From Brachybacterium sp. FME24 (lineage in GTDB: Bacteria > Actinomycetota > Actinomycetes > Actinomycetales > Dermabacteraceae): a stretch of 64,000 nt of DNA. Shown here one piece after another: positions 33,797-41,581 of the stretch. Numbering within the stretch: the first letter of the stretch is position 1; every line of letters starts with the position of its first letter. The position numbers were made by a program, and so were the translations under genes. The stretch spans positions 1-64,000 of the forward strand of contig NZ_JABUXV010000007.1 in the NCBI RefSeq assembly GCF_014897705.1. The letters run 5' to 3'. Below the pieces are notes generated by a model, which saw only the letters and a list, made by a program, of their open reading frames with translations, was not told the DNA's origin and ran no database searches.

Positions 33797-34393
33797 ATGA
33801 CCAAGATCGAGAGCCCCGAATGGACCTTCATCGTGACCGATATCGAGGTCGACGGGCCCCATAGAGGAGCGAACTCGATGCGGTCGTTCGCCTCTGTGGC
33901 AGTGTCGGCCAACGGTGCCGAGCACGGCCAGTTTGAGGCGGTTCTCGAGCCTCTGCCTGGCGCAGCGCCCAATGCGGACACGTACGCGTGGTTTCAGACC
34001 CAACCAGACGCCTGGGCGGCGTGCACCACCGATCCCCGCCCTGTACCTGACGTGATGCGCGACTACACACAATGGCTGCACACGCTGCCTCAGCCGCGCA
34101 TGTTCGCGGCCTGCCCACTGGCTTTCGATGGGCCCTGGATCGACTACTACCTACGCCGCTTCACGAACTACGGAATCACCCAGGGACGCGACGAGACCGA
34201 CAAGATCTTCCATTCACCGGGGCTGTGCTTGTCGTCGTACGCCTCCGCGGTGACGGGCATCCCCCCGTGGAACTTTCAACCCGCCGACCTTCCTTCATGG
34301 ATGCTCGGCGACGTGCCGCACACGCACTGTGCAATCGACGACGCCATCGGCTACGCAAATCTCCTCGTCAATCTGCTCGGCGGACGACACTGA
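33797..34393 (+). CDS. DEDD-type 3'-5' exonuclease-like protein
   Basis: A 198-residue protein with the RNase H-like exonuclease pattern: DIE at 15-17 (Asp15, Glu17), a middle Asp in AFDGPWIDYYL and a C-terminal H-x4-D (HCAIDDAIGYANLL). It resembles the small stand-alone exoribonucleases described for Rv2179c of Mycobacterium (recall). It would trim RNA or DNA 3' ends using two metal ions. A leaderless start follows TAGGCT. It is 24 bp from the HAD gene on the same strand. Confidence 0.65.
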   Translation: MTKIESPEWTFIVTDIEVDGPHRGANSMRSFASVAVSANGAEHGQFEAVLEPLPGAAPNADTYAWFQTQPDAWAACTTDPRPVPDVMRDYTQWLHTLPQPRMFAACPLAFDGPWIDYYLRRFTNYGITQGRDETDKIFHSPGLCLSSYASAVTGIPPWNFQPADLPSWMLGDVPHTHCAIDDAIGYANLLVNLLGGRH

Positions 34394-34417
34394 CATCGTC
34401 CCTGGCATGATCGGGAC

Positions 34418-35056
34418 ATGACTTCGACACGCGTCCCGCCCGGCGTTCGAGCAGTCGTCTTCGACGTCGGGGAGACTTTGGTCGACGAGTCTCGCGCCTG
34501 GCGCAGGCAGGCTGAACTCGCCGGCATCTCTCCGTTCACGCTGATGGCGATGATCGGATCTCTGATCGAACGTGGAGAGGACCATCGCCACGTCTGGCGC
34601 GAGCTGAACGTCGCGCCACCTACCGAGCCGCCGCGGATCATCGAGGCGGACCTTTACCCGGATGCAGTCGCGTGCCTGCAGGACACCATGGCCGCTGGGT
34701 TCATCGTCGGCATCGCGGGCAACCAGCCGGCGGGCCTCGAATCGCAACTGCGGGACGCGGGCTTCGAGGCCGACTTCATCGCGACGTCCACTGCGTGGGG
34801 CGTTGTGAAACCCTCGCAGGAATTCTTCGAGCGGACCATCGCTGCGACGACGCTGAGCCCCGCAGAGATTCTGTATGTCGGAGATCGGCTCGACAACGAC
34901 GTACTGCCTGCGCGCCGCGCGGGCATGCACACCGCACTGTTAGTGCGAGGGCCCTGGGGTCACCTCCACTCCAGGCGTGACGAGGCGGCACTGGCGGACC
35001 TGAGAATCTCGACTCTGTCGGAACTGGCTCAAGAGCTCCGGCTCGCTTGGCCCTAG
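34418..35056 (+). CDS. HAD-superfamily hydrolase
   Basis: A 212-residue phosphatase-type HAD protein. Motif I is FDVGETLVD (nucleophile Asp16), with GET in place of the usual DGT. Motif II is GIAGNQP, motif III Lys in GVVKPSQEFF and motif IV GDRLDND. The substrate is unknown. CATGAT lies 6 bases before the ATG. The stop codon TAG is part of the CTAG that borders the mobile element downstream, and would have been present before insertion as well, so the gene is intact. Confidence 0.82.
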   Translation: MTSTRVPPGVRAVVFDVGETLVDESRAWRRQAELAGISPFTLMAMIGSLIERGEDHRHVWRELNVAPPTEPPRIIEADLYPDAVACLQDTMAAGFIVGIAGNQPAGLESQLRDAGFEADFIATSTAWGVVKPSQEFFERTIAATTLSPAEILYVGDRLDNDVLPARRAGMHTALLVRGPWGHLHSRRDEAALADLRISTLSELAQELRLAWP

Positions 35057-35071
35057 GCCGTGTTGCTAAAC
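35057..35071. repeat. left terminal inverted repeat
   Basis: GCCGTGTTGCTAAAC directly after CTAG; matches the right end in 13 of 15 positions. Confidence 0.7.
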
Positions 35072-35106
35072 GTCGTGGCGACCGTCCGGTCAAGCGATGG
35101 GGGAGG

Positions 35107-35718
35107 TCAATCCCGTAGCGAGCAATGATCCGCGCTGGTCGCCCAGGCTTTGAGCCATTCGACGAGTAGCGCTTTCTCAGCCGCCTGGACTCGCGCACGG
35201 AGGGACGTGACATCGTCAGTTGGGAGAACCTCTACGGATGTCTGCGCCAAGATTGGGCCTTCGTCATAGTTTTCGGTCGCGACGTGGACCGTTGCTCCGG
35301 TGACGGTTTCCTTGTCGAGCAAGACGGCCTGATGCACCCGATCGCCATACATCCCTGTGCCACCGTAGGCCGGCAGCAGTGCCGGATGGGTGTTGATAAT
35401 TCGGTGCTCGTACGCATCCCGAACCCGGGGTCCAATCTTCTTCATGTACCCGGCCAGCACTATCAAATCGATCCTCTCGCCAATCAACGCGTCCAGCATG
35501 GCAGCATCGCGGAGGTCTGGATCAGGATGGGTAACACCGCTCAGATGGATGCTCGGGATGCCGTGGCCGTTGGCGACATCGAAAATCCCCGATCTGCTGT
35601 TGTTCCCGACGATGAGAGCGACTTCGGCAGGGACCATTGTCTCGGTCGCGACCACAACGGCCTCGGCCGTAGTCCCGGACCCAGATCCGATGAGCGCCAG
35701 CCGCTTGAGTGAAGACAC
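35107..35718 (-). CDS. PurN-like formyltransferase, carried by the mobile unit
   Basis: A 203-residue formyltransferase fold protein resembling glycinamide-ribonucleotide transformylase (PurN), which adds a formyl group from 10-formyl-THF in purine synthesis. Catalytic residues are in place: Asn109 and His111 in IINTHPALLP, and Asp152 in ENYDEGPILAQ. The phosphate-binding N-terminus GSGSGTT replaces the usual GSGSGSN-like loop. The start is GTG, 6 bases after TAAACT, probably leaderless. It lies inside inverted repeats rather than in a purine operon, so it may be an extra copy or act on another amine such as a sugar nucleotide. Confidence 0.8.
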   Translation of the reverse strand: MSSLKRLALIGSGSGTTAEAVVVATETMVPAEVALIVGNNSRSGIFDVANGHGIPSIHLSGVTHPDPDLRDAAMLDALIGERIDLIVLAGYMKKIGPRVRDAYEHRIINTHPALLPAYGGTGMYGDRVHQAVLLDKETVTGATVHVATENYDEGPILAQTSVEVLPTDDVTSLRARVQAAEKALLVEWLKAWATSADHCSLRD

Positions 35719-35724
35719 GAACGC

Positions 35725-35730
35725 AGTTTA
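35725..35730 (-). promoter_or_regulatory. leaderless -10 of the PurN-like gene
   Basis: TAAACT on the minus strand, 6 bases before GTG 35718. It lies inside the mobile unit, so the passenger carries its own promoter. Confidence 0.5.
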
Positions 35731-35763
35731 CGGCTCCCCGGCGACCAGGCGCGCAAAGTCATG

Positions 35764-36620
35764 CTAAATTGCCGCCGCCCAGTTCGTGGTGAGCCAGTGG
35801 AGTGTTGCGGCGAGGCAGAGGCCCGCGTGGTAGTTGCGGACGGTCTTGTCTGAGCGCATCGCGATCCCACGCCACTGCTTGAGCTTGTTGAAGCACCGCT
35901 CGACGACGTTGAGACCGCGGTAGCGAGTTCGCGACTGGTCGCCGAAGTCGCTCGGTTGCCCGCGCCTCTTGCGTCGGTGCGCGATCTGGTCGTCGCGCTC
36001 CGGGATCGTCGCAGCGATCCCGCGCTGACGGAGCCAGGCCCGGTTCGCCCTCGACGGGTAGCCCTTGTGTGCGAGCACCCGGTCCGGCCTGGAGCGTGGC
36101 CTGCCCCGAGCGCCCGGGACACGGATCTCACTCAGCGTCGTGTCCAGCATGCTGGTGTCCGCCGCCTGCCCGGGCGTGAGGATGAACGCCGGAGCCCATC
36201 CCTTCCCATCACAGACCAAGTGATTCTTCGTCGTCAGTCCGCCGTGGAAGCGACCGATCGCGCGATCGAGCGGATCCTCACCGAACTTCTTGTAGTTTGC
36301 CAGAGCCCCCTGTCGTGCGGGGAAGTGTCGCGCCATGCTGGTAGACGCGCACGATCGTGGAGTCGATCGACGCGCCCCAGTCCAGATCCCCGGACTGCTG
36401 CGCGAGCGACTGCGTCTTCTCCAGCACCCGCGCCCACACGCCCTGCTCGGCCCACCGATTGAAGTTCTTAAAGATCGTGTTCCAGTTCCCGAACCGCGCC
36501 GGTCCGGAACCGGCACGCCGTCGCCTCGACCACCGTGCGCCGATCCACCGGAGGCCGTCCCGTCGACTTCACCGCCGGGAACAACGGACCGTTCACAGCC
36601 CACGCTTCATCCGAGATCAC
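35764..36620 (-). pseudogene. IS5-family transposase, decayed
   Basis: Two overlapping frames encode an IS5-type transposase. The first begins near 36620 with DEAWAVNGPLFPAVKSTGRP and RRTVVEATACRFRTG. There the DNA has lost part of the usual WRDLPERFG segment, shifting the frame and stopping at 36468. The sequence resumes one frame over as NWNTIFKNFNRWAEQGVW up to GGSGKLQEVR-stop. The second frame (to 35764) carries ATIPERDDQ and VERCFNKLKQWRGIAMR. The catalytic Asp expected in ADKGY is His (AHKGY). Both changes make it inactive. Confidence 0.85.
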
Positions 36621-36666
36621 ATCACGCGACGCGCACCCAAGACTCGCCCACACGGCAGCCGAAGAG

Positions 36667-36681
36667 GTTTGGCAACACGCC
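36667..36681. repeat. right terminal inverted repeat
   Basis: GTTTGGCAACACGCC followed by CTAG; inverted partner of 35057-35071. It ends 45 bp from the stop codon of the adjacent binding-protein gene. Confidence 0.7.
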
Positions 36682-36726
36682 CTAGTTCCTCCAAGGGTCG
36701 TGCCGACGACGACTGGCTGCCCCGCC

Positions 36727-37758
36727 TCAGGCGGTGGCGCCCTCGGCGAAGCTGGCGTCGACGACGGTGGCCACGTCGATGGGCTCGGTGTAGGTGATCT
36801 GCTCCGCGTCGATCCACACCGTCTGCATGTTCTCCAGCTGCTCCGGCTGCGGGGCGAGATCGGGCAGGTAGGAGTACATCGGCGAGGCCTTGAGCACGTC
36901 GATCTCCTGGCCCAGGGTGTCGGCGAGGATCTGGTAGACCTCATCGGTCTGGGTGCCGTCGTCCGAGAGCTCCTGGGCGCCCTGGGCGAGCGCCGAGAAG
37001 AAGGCCTGGGCGAGATCCTGGCCGAGGAAGGTCTCGGAGTAGAGCACGCCGGTGCCGGTGGTGCCCTGGGCTGGAACGGCGAGCGGGGAGGCGACCCCGG
37101 CCTCCTCCATCGCGGTGGAGAACGGGGCCGACGGCGTCGCGGCGTCGACGGAGCCGTTGGTCAGCGCGGGCTCCTGATCAGGGGTCGAGAGGTTGGAAAC
37201 TTCGACGTCGTTCAGCGTCAGGCCACCCTCCTCGAGCATCGCCGCCAGCAGGTAGCCGCCGGTGGCGCCGGGGCCGCCGGCCACGCCGATCTTGCGACCC
37301 TCGAGATCGGCGACCGAGGTCACGGAACCGTCGTCGATCAGCTTCTGGCTCACCTCGAGCGCCGTCGGGGAGTTCTCGGGATCGCCCGGCGAGATGCCCA
37401 TGGACCCGACGACTTTGAAGGCGAGGCCCTGGTCCAGCGCGTTGAACATGCCCGCGCTGAAGCCGGCGATCATGACGTCCAACTGGTCGTTCGACAGCAT
37501 GGGGATGCCGTCCTGGCCGGACTTCAGCGGAGTCAGCTCGAGGGTGATGCCGGCGTCCTCGAAGTAGCCCATCGCGTCGGCCACGTACAGGGGTGCGAAC
37601 AGCGAGGAGGGCACGTGGCCCACGCGGACCGTGCCGGAGGCGGAGCCCCCGTCGCCCCCGGAGCCGGTGTCCTCACCGGTGACGGCGGGTCCGCAGGCGG
37701 CGAGGGCCCCGCCGACGGCGGTCGCGGAGGCGAAGGAGAGCAGGGTGCGTCGTCGCAT
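36727..37758 (-). CDS. ABC transporter substrate-binding lipoprotein (SsuA/NMT1 type)
   Basis: A 343-residue extracytoplasmic receptor. The leader MRRRTLLSFASATAVGG ends in lipobox LAAC (Cys22), followed by a Gly/Ser linker. The body begins VRVGHVPSSLFAPLYVADAMGYFEDAGI, typical of the nitrate/taurine/sulfonate/thiamine-precursor receptor family, and has DLEGRKIGVAGGPGATGGYLL. The substrate is not determinable from sequence alone. It heads neither end of an operon obviously; the permease and ATPase genes lie upstream on the same strand. Confidence 0.87.
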   Translation of the reverse strand: MRRRTLLSFASATAVGGALAACGPAVTGEDTGSGGDGGSASGTVRVGHVPSSLFAPLYVADAMGYFEDAGITLELTPLKSGQDGIPMLSNDQLDVMIAGFSAGMFNALDQGLAFKVVGSMGISPGDPENSPTALEVSQKLIDDGSVTSVADLEGRKIGVAGGPGATGGYLLAAMLEEGGLTLNDVEVSNLSTPDQEPALTNGSVDAATPSAPFSTAMEEAGVASPLAVPAQGTTGTGVLYSETFLGQDLAQAFFSALAQGAQELSDDGTQTDEVYQILADTLGQEIDVLKASPMYSYLPDLAPQPEQLENMQTVWIDAEQITYTEPIDVATVVDASFAEGATA

Positions 37759-37792
37759 GGTGTGTTCCTTGGTGTCAGAGGTGAGGACGGGG

Positions 37793-38620
37793 TCAGGTGC
37801 CGCGTCGCCAGGGCAGCAGCAGCTTCTCCGAGCGGCTGAGGAGGGCGGTCAGGACTGCGCCGATGATGCCGATCACCAGCAGGCCCACGTACAGCTTCTC
37901 GGGGATGAACAGCTGCCAGGAGTTCCAGATCAGATAGCCCAGACCCGTGGTGGAGGCGCCGGTGAACTCGACGGCGGTGACCACGACCACGGCGGTGCCG
38001 GTCGCGGTCTTCAGCCCGGAGAACACGAAGGGCATGGCGCCGGGCAGGATCACGAAGCGGAAGCGCGCGAAGCCGGTCGCGCCATAGGCCGCGCCCGCTT
38101 CGAGGAGCTTGCGGTCGATCGCCCACACGCCCGCGACCGTGCTGATCTGCATGACGAAGAACGTCGTGATGAACACGGCGATGATCTTGGGCAGCTCGGT
38201 GGGACCGAAGATCATCAGCAGGATCGGGAAGATCGCGATCTTGGGCAGCGGGTACAGCGCGGAGAACAGCGGGCCGAGCGCTGCGTTCAGGGCGCGCGAG
38301 GACCCCATCAGCAGGCCCACCACGATGCCGGTGATCGCGCCGAGCCCACCGCCGACCAGCAGGCGCATGAGGGTGGGGCCGGTGTGCTCCCACAGTTCCC
38401 CGCTGCCCAACATCTCGGCGCCGGCGGCGAGGATCCGGGTGGGCGGCGGGAAGAAGCGCGGGTCGATGATGAGCAGGCGGGCGCAGAGCTCCCACAGCAC
38501 GACCAGCACGATCGGCGCGAGGATGGACAGGGCGAGGTCGCGCGTGCGCAGGCGGCGGTCGCGGGCGCGGTGGACGCGAGCGGCCTCCAGAGTGCGCTGC
38601 TCGCGCTCGGTCATGCTCAT
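37793..38620 (-). CDS. ABC transporter permease (SsuC/TauC type)
   Basis: A 275-residue membrane protein with six predicted helices and the family's EAA-like loop (LLEAGAAYGATGFARFRFVILPGAMPFV). It overlaps the ATPase gene by 4 bp and has GGAGGAG ahead of its ATG. Inner-membrane channel for the importer encoded with its neighbours. Confidence 0.9.
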   Translation of the reverse strand: MSMTEREQRTLEAARVHRARDRRLRTRDLALSILAPIVLVVLWELCARLLIIDPRFFPPPTRILAAGAEMLGSGELWEHTGPTLMRLLVGGGLGAITGIVVGLLMGSSRALNAALGPLFSALYPLPKIAIFPILLMIFGPTELPKIIAVFITTFFVMQISTVAGVWAIDRKLLEAGAAYGATGFARFRFVILPGAMPFVFSGLKTATGTAVVVVTAVEFTGASTTGLGYLIWNSWQLFIPEKLYVGLLVIGIIGAVLTALLSRSEKLLLPWRRGT

Positions 38621-39408
38621 GCGGTCTCCTCCGCGGTGCGGACGTCGTCGCGCAGCAGGTTCCAGATGCGCGAGCGCAGTTCGCCGAAGTCCGGGCTGCG
38701 CTCGATGTCGAAGGAACGCGGGCGCTCGAAGGGGACGGTGATGTCCTCGCGCACGGTGCCGGGACGGCCCGACATCACGATCACTCGGTCGCTGAGGATG
38801 ATGGCCTCGTCGATGTCGTGGGTGACCATGAGGACGGTCTTGCGCTCCTGCTCCCAGAGGGCGATGAGCTCCTCCTGCATGAGCATGCGGGTCTGGGCGT
38901 CCAGCGCTCCGAGGGGCTCGTCCATCAGCAGCACCGGGGAGCCGGTGGCGAAGGCGCGGGCGATCGCGAGGCGCTGGCGCATGCCGCCGGAGAGCTGGTG
39001 GGGGTAGGCGTCGGCGAAACCTGTCAGGCGCACGCGCGCCAGCCAGTCCCGGGCCGTGGCGAGGCGCTCGCGCTTGCCGACGCCTGTCATCCGCAGGCCG
39101 AAGGCGACGTTGTCCAGCACCGTCATCCAGGGGAAGACCCCGTGCTCCTGGAACACGAAAGCTGCCGGCACGGGATGGTCGGCGCCGGTCATGGTGACCT
39201 CGCCGACGGTGCGCTCCTCGAGCCCGCCGAGGATCCTCAAGAACGTCGATTTGCCGCAGCCGGACGGGCCGACGATGCAGGTGAACGAGCCTGGCTCGAG
39301 CGAGAGGGAGAAGTCCTCGAGTGCCCAGACGGGCTCCCCGCCGGAGAAGAACACCTTGGAGACGCCCTCGGCGACGACGGTCGCCTGGTCGGCTGCTGGC
39401 ATGGGCAC
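38617..39408 (-). CDS. ABC transporter ATPase (SsuB/TauB type)
   Basis: A 263-residue ATPase: Walker A GPSGCGKST, signature [15 protein letters not shown], Walker B VLLMDEPLGALD and H-loop MVTHDIDEAI, all matching the nitrate/sulfonate/taurine importer group. GGAGGAGT lies close to the ATG. First gene of a three-gene operon reading ATPase, permease, receptor. The intergenic region upstream has TTGACCTGATCAA, a small inverted repeat that may be an operator. Confidence 0.9.
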   Translation of the reverse strand: MPMPAADQATVVAEGVSKVFFSGGEPVWALEDFSLSLEPGSFTCIVGPSGCGKSTFLRILGGLEERTVGEVTMTGADHPVPAAFVFQEHGVFPWMTVLDNVAFGLRMTGVGKRERLATARDWLARVRLTGFADAYPHQLSGGMRQRLAIARAFATGSPVLLMDEPLGALDAQTRMLMQEELIALWEQERKTVLMVTHDIDEAIILSDRVIVMSGRPGTVREDITVPFERPRSFDIERSPDFGELRSRIWNLLRDDVRTAEETA

Positions 39409-39466
39409 TCCTCCACCGTCCAGCGGCGAAGTCGGCGGCAGGCGGTGCGAATCACGGGACGGACTT

Positions 39467-39480
39467 GATCAGGTCAACCC
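39467..39480 (-). promoter_or_regulatory. inverted repeat upstream of the importer operon
   Basis: The minus strand reads GGGTTGACCTGATC with TTGA and TCAA arms. It overlaps a possible -35 (TTGACC) whose -10 partner is weak. It could be a GntR-type operator or chance. Confidence 0.3.
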
Positions 39481-39646
39481 CACTGTAGGCAACGATCCCC
39501 CGAGGACCCGTTCAGTTCCCGCCATATGGACAGCGTGAGACGCTCCCCTTCGCGGCACTCCACCCGGGGCCAGACCGTCTTCTTTCGGGGACCCCTCCCC
39601 GTCGCACGTAGCGCATATGGCCCCAGCTGGAGGAGAGTGCCCCGGG

Positions 39647-40063
39647 TCAGTCGTTGAGGTACTGGGTGATGCGGATCTGGTTCCCGAACGGGTCCCGCAC
39701 TGCCATGTCGCGGCCGTACGGCCGAGTCGTCGGTTCCTCGATGATCTCGACTCCTGCTTCGCGCAGACTTCGGTGGTCGGCATCGACGTCGTCGCTGACC
39801 AGGATCATCCAACTTGTCGTCCCGAGCTCGGTGAGCTCACGCAGCGTATCCGCGGTCTCCGGGGAGCCGGTGGCAGTGTTGTCGCCGATGCGCTGCAACA
39901 GGACCATTCGCGAGGGTGCCGCAGGAAGCACGACGGTCAGCCAGCGCATGTTTCCCAGGTCGACGTCGGTGTCGACCCGGAAGCCGAGCTTCTGCGTGTA
40001 GAACTCCAACGCCTGGTCCTGGTCGGTGACATACATCGGGGTGATGGCGATATCGGTGAACAT
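39647..40063 (-). CDS. VOC (glyoxalase/bleomycin-resistance) family protein
   Basis: A 138-residue protein with two beta-alpha-beta-beta-beta modules of the vicinal-oxygen-chelate fold. It starts MFTDIAITPMYVTDQDQALEFYTQKLGF and ends AVRDPFGNQIRITQ, typical for this group. It may bind a metal and a small ligand; function unknown. Proteins like this are often encoded beside a small AraC regulator, and the broken AraC gene just upstream fits. Confidence 0.82.
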   Translation of the reverse strand: MFTDIAITPMYVTDQDQALEFYTQKLGFRVDTDVDLGNMRWLTVVLPAAPSRMVLLQRIGDNTATGSPETADTLRELTELGTTSWMILVSDDVDADHRSLREAGVEIIEEPTTRPYGRDMAVRDPFGNQIRITQYLND

Positions 40064-40069
40064 GCGCTC

Positions 40070-40075
40070 ACACTA
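40070..40075 (-). promoter_or_regulatory. leaderless -10 of the VOC gene
   Basis: TAGTGT on the minus strand, 6 bases before ATG 40063. Confidence 0.5.
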
Positions 40076-40113
40076 CGAGCGATCCCTTCGTGCGAACTTC
40101 TCCGGAACGGCCT

Positions 40114-40521
40114 TCAGTCTTCGGCGCCGCTGGCGGGTCGGGACCACTGTCTCCTCATGCACGCGGGAACCTCCGGGAGGGGGCCACGCGCTCGGGCCTG
40201 CCGGGCAGTCTCCCCGATCAGCCGACGATAGGTCCGGCTGAAGGTGCCAAGACTGTCGTACCCCACTGCCAGCGCGATCTCGGTCACCGGGCGCTAGGTC
40301 GTCCGCAAGAGCGTGGTCGCCCTCTCGCTGCGTCGCCGGTACAGGTAGGCCCGTGGGGCTTCGCCGAAAGCTCGCGTGAACCTGCGCCGAAAATGACGGG
40401 GCGACAGCAGCGCGATGCGGGCCAGGTCCTCGATCGACCACTGCTGGGCGAAGTCCCGGTCGATCGTGTCCTTGACGCGAAGCAGCCTCCGCGCAGTGGA
40501 TTCGGCAACTCCGGCACTCAT
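40114..40521 (-). pseudogene. AraC-type regulator interrupted by an amber codon
   Basis: One open frame of 136 codons apart from a single in-frame TAG at 40296-40294. Before it: DTIDRDFAQQWSIEDLARIALLSPRHFRRRF, the first helix-turn-helix, and RRRSERATTLLRTT. After it, still in frame: RPVTEIALAVGYDSLGTFSR, the second helix-turn-helix, and the family's PLPEVPACMRRQWSRP end. No other damage is seen. The ATG overlaps the tadA stop as ATGA. The truncated 75-residue product keeps only one DNA-binding helix pair, so it is probably inactive unless the stop is read through. Confidence 0.85.
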
Positions 40522-41000
40522 GACTGCTGGTCGCTCCCGCTCCGTGCCCGCCGGGCCCGGAAGAAGTCGCGCAGCAGATCCCCGCATTCTCGTTCGCGAA
40601 CTCCCGTGGTCAGCTCGACCCGATGGTTCAGGCGGGGCTCGCGCACCAGGTCATAGAGGGATCCGGCGGCGCCCGCCTTGGGGTCCATCGCCCCGACGAC
40701 GACCCGCTGGGTGCGGGCCAGGACGATCGCGCCGGCGCACATGGTGCACGGCTCGAGGGTGACCACCAGGGTGCAGCCGGTGAGGTTCCAGCGACCGGTC
40801 ACCGCCGCGGCCCGCCGCAGGGCGAGGATCTCGGCGTGGGCGGTGGGGTCCTCGTCGGCCTCGCGGCGGTTCCCGGCGGTGGCGAGGACCGCGCCGTCGG
40901 GGCCGACGACGACCGCGCCGATCGGCACGTCGGACGGTTCGCGGTCGGCGGCCGCCCGTGCCTCGTCGATCGCCAGTCCCATCAGCTCGTCATCGGTCAT
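40518..41000 (-). CDS. tadA: tRNA adenosine(34) deaminase
   Basis: A 160-residue zinc deaminase converting A34 of tRNA-Arg(ACG) to inosine, essential in most bacteria. Zinc motif HAE at 55-57 and PCTMC at 84-88, with Cys85 and Cys88 as zinc ligands. The C-terminal helix is as in TadA (EPRLNHRVELTTGV then LLRDFFRARR). GACAAT 6 bases before the ATG could be a leaderless -10. Confidence 0.93.
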   Translation of the reverse strand: MTDDELMGLAIDEARAAADREPSDVPIGAVVVGPDGAVLATAGNRREADEDPTAHAEILALRRAAAVTGRWNLTGCTLVVTLEPCTMCAGAIVLARTQRVVVGAMDPKAGAAGSLYDLVREPRLNHRVELTTGVRERECGDLLRDFFRARRARSGSDQQS

Positions 41001-41006
41001 GGGGCC

Positions 41007-41012
41007 ATTGTC
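41007..41012 (-). promoter_or_regulatory. leaderless -10 of tadA
   Basis: GACAAT on the minus strand, 6 bases before ATG 41000; four of six match the consensus. Confidence 0.45.
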
Positions 41013-41023
41013 GCGTGCGGCAG

Positions 41024-41581
41024 TCAGTCCCTCTCGCCGACGACGGCGTACCGCGCCTCCAGCAGCGCCCCATTGACCCCGTGCTCCTGCAGTTCGAGGT
41101 CGAAGCGTCCGCCCAGCAGCGGCCGGCCGGCTCCGAGCGTCACCGGCGCGATCGACACGAAGAGCTCATCGAGCATGCCGGCTCGTGCGAACTCCGCGGC
41201 CAGGTCGCCGCCGCCGACGATCCATACGTCTTTCCCGTGCGCCGCCTCCTCGATCGTTGTGCGGTGCTCCGCGGGCGCTCCGGAGACCTGCGTGATGCCG
41301 TCCGGCAGCTGGGTCGGTGCGCGGTGCGTGAAGAGGAAGGTCGGCTGGGTGAAGACCCAGGCGCCCTCCACGGTGTCTGCGTGCCCCTGGACCCAGTCAT
41401 AGGTGGTGCGGCCGGTCACGATGGCGCCGACGCCGGCCATGAAATCGTCCATCGGGAGGATGCTCTGGTCGCCGGTGGGCTGGGACAGCAGCCAGTCGAG
41501 GCTGTCGTGCTCATCGGCGAGGAAGCCGTCGAGGCTGGTCGCGGTGTAGAAGCGGTAGGTCGGGCGGGTCGGTGCGGTCAT
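41024..41581 (-). CDS. dihydrofolate reductase-like (RibD C-terminal) protein
   Basis: A 185-residue NADPH-dependent reductase fold of the RibD_C/DHFR-like family: YRFYTATSLDGFLADEHDSLDWLL at the start, GAIVTGRTTYDWVQGHAD in the middle, and VWIVGGGDLAAEFARAGMLDELFVSIAPV, the cofactor-binding GGG segment. True substrate unknown; most such proteins are not in folate or riboflavin synthesis. Its ATG overlaps the stop of the AraC-DinB regulator gene, so the regulator probably controls it. Confidence 0.82.
   Translation of the reverse strand: MTAPTRPTYRFYTATSLDGFLADEHDSLDWLLSQPTGDQSILPMDDFMAGVGAIVTGRTTYDWVQGHADTVEGAWVFTQPTFLFTHRAPTQLPDGITQVSGAPAEHRTTIEEAAHGKDVWIVGGGDLAAEFARAGMLDELFVSIAPVTLGAGRPLLGGRFDLELQEHGVNGALLEARYAVVGERD

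Larger units (their letters stand above)
35057..36681. mobile_element. IS5-family-like unit with a passenger gene
   Basis: A 1625-bp segment flanked by CTAG on both sides (35053-35056 and 36682-36685). Its ends are inverted repeats: GCCGTGTTGCTAAAC at 35057-35071 and, read inward on the minus strand, GGCGTGTTGCCAAAC at 36667-36681, 13 of 15 matching. It holds a PurN-like gene and a decayed IS5-family transposase. A truncated inner end (TGCTAAATT at about 35761-35769) sits where the transposase's own left terminus would be expected, as if the outer end had been captured together with the passenger. Confidence 0.65.

Noticed and set aside
39467-39474. ACCTGATC upstream of the SsuB-type operon, as in a TPP riboswitch
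   Set aside because: The CUGAGA partner and the rest of the THI-box are missing; the bases are better explained by a small TTGA/TCAA inverted repeat.
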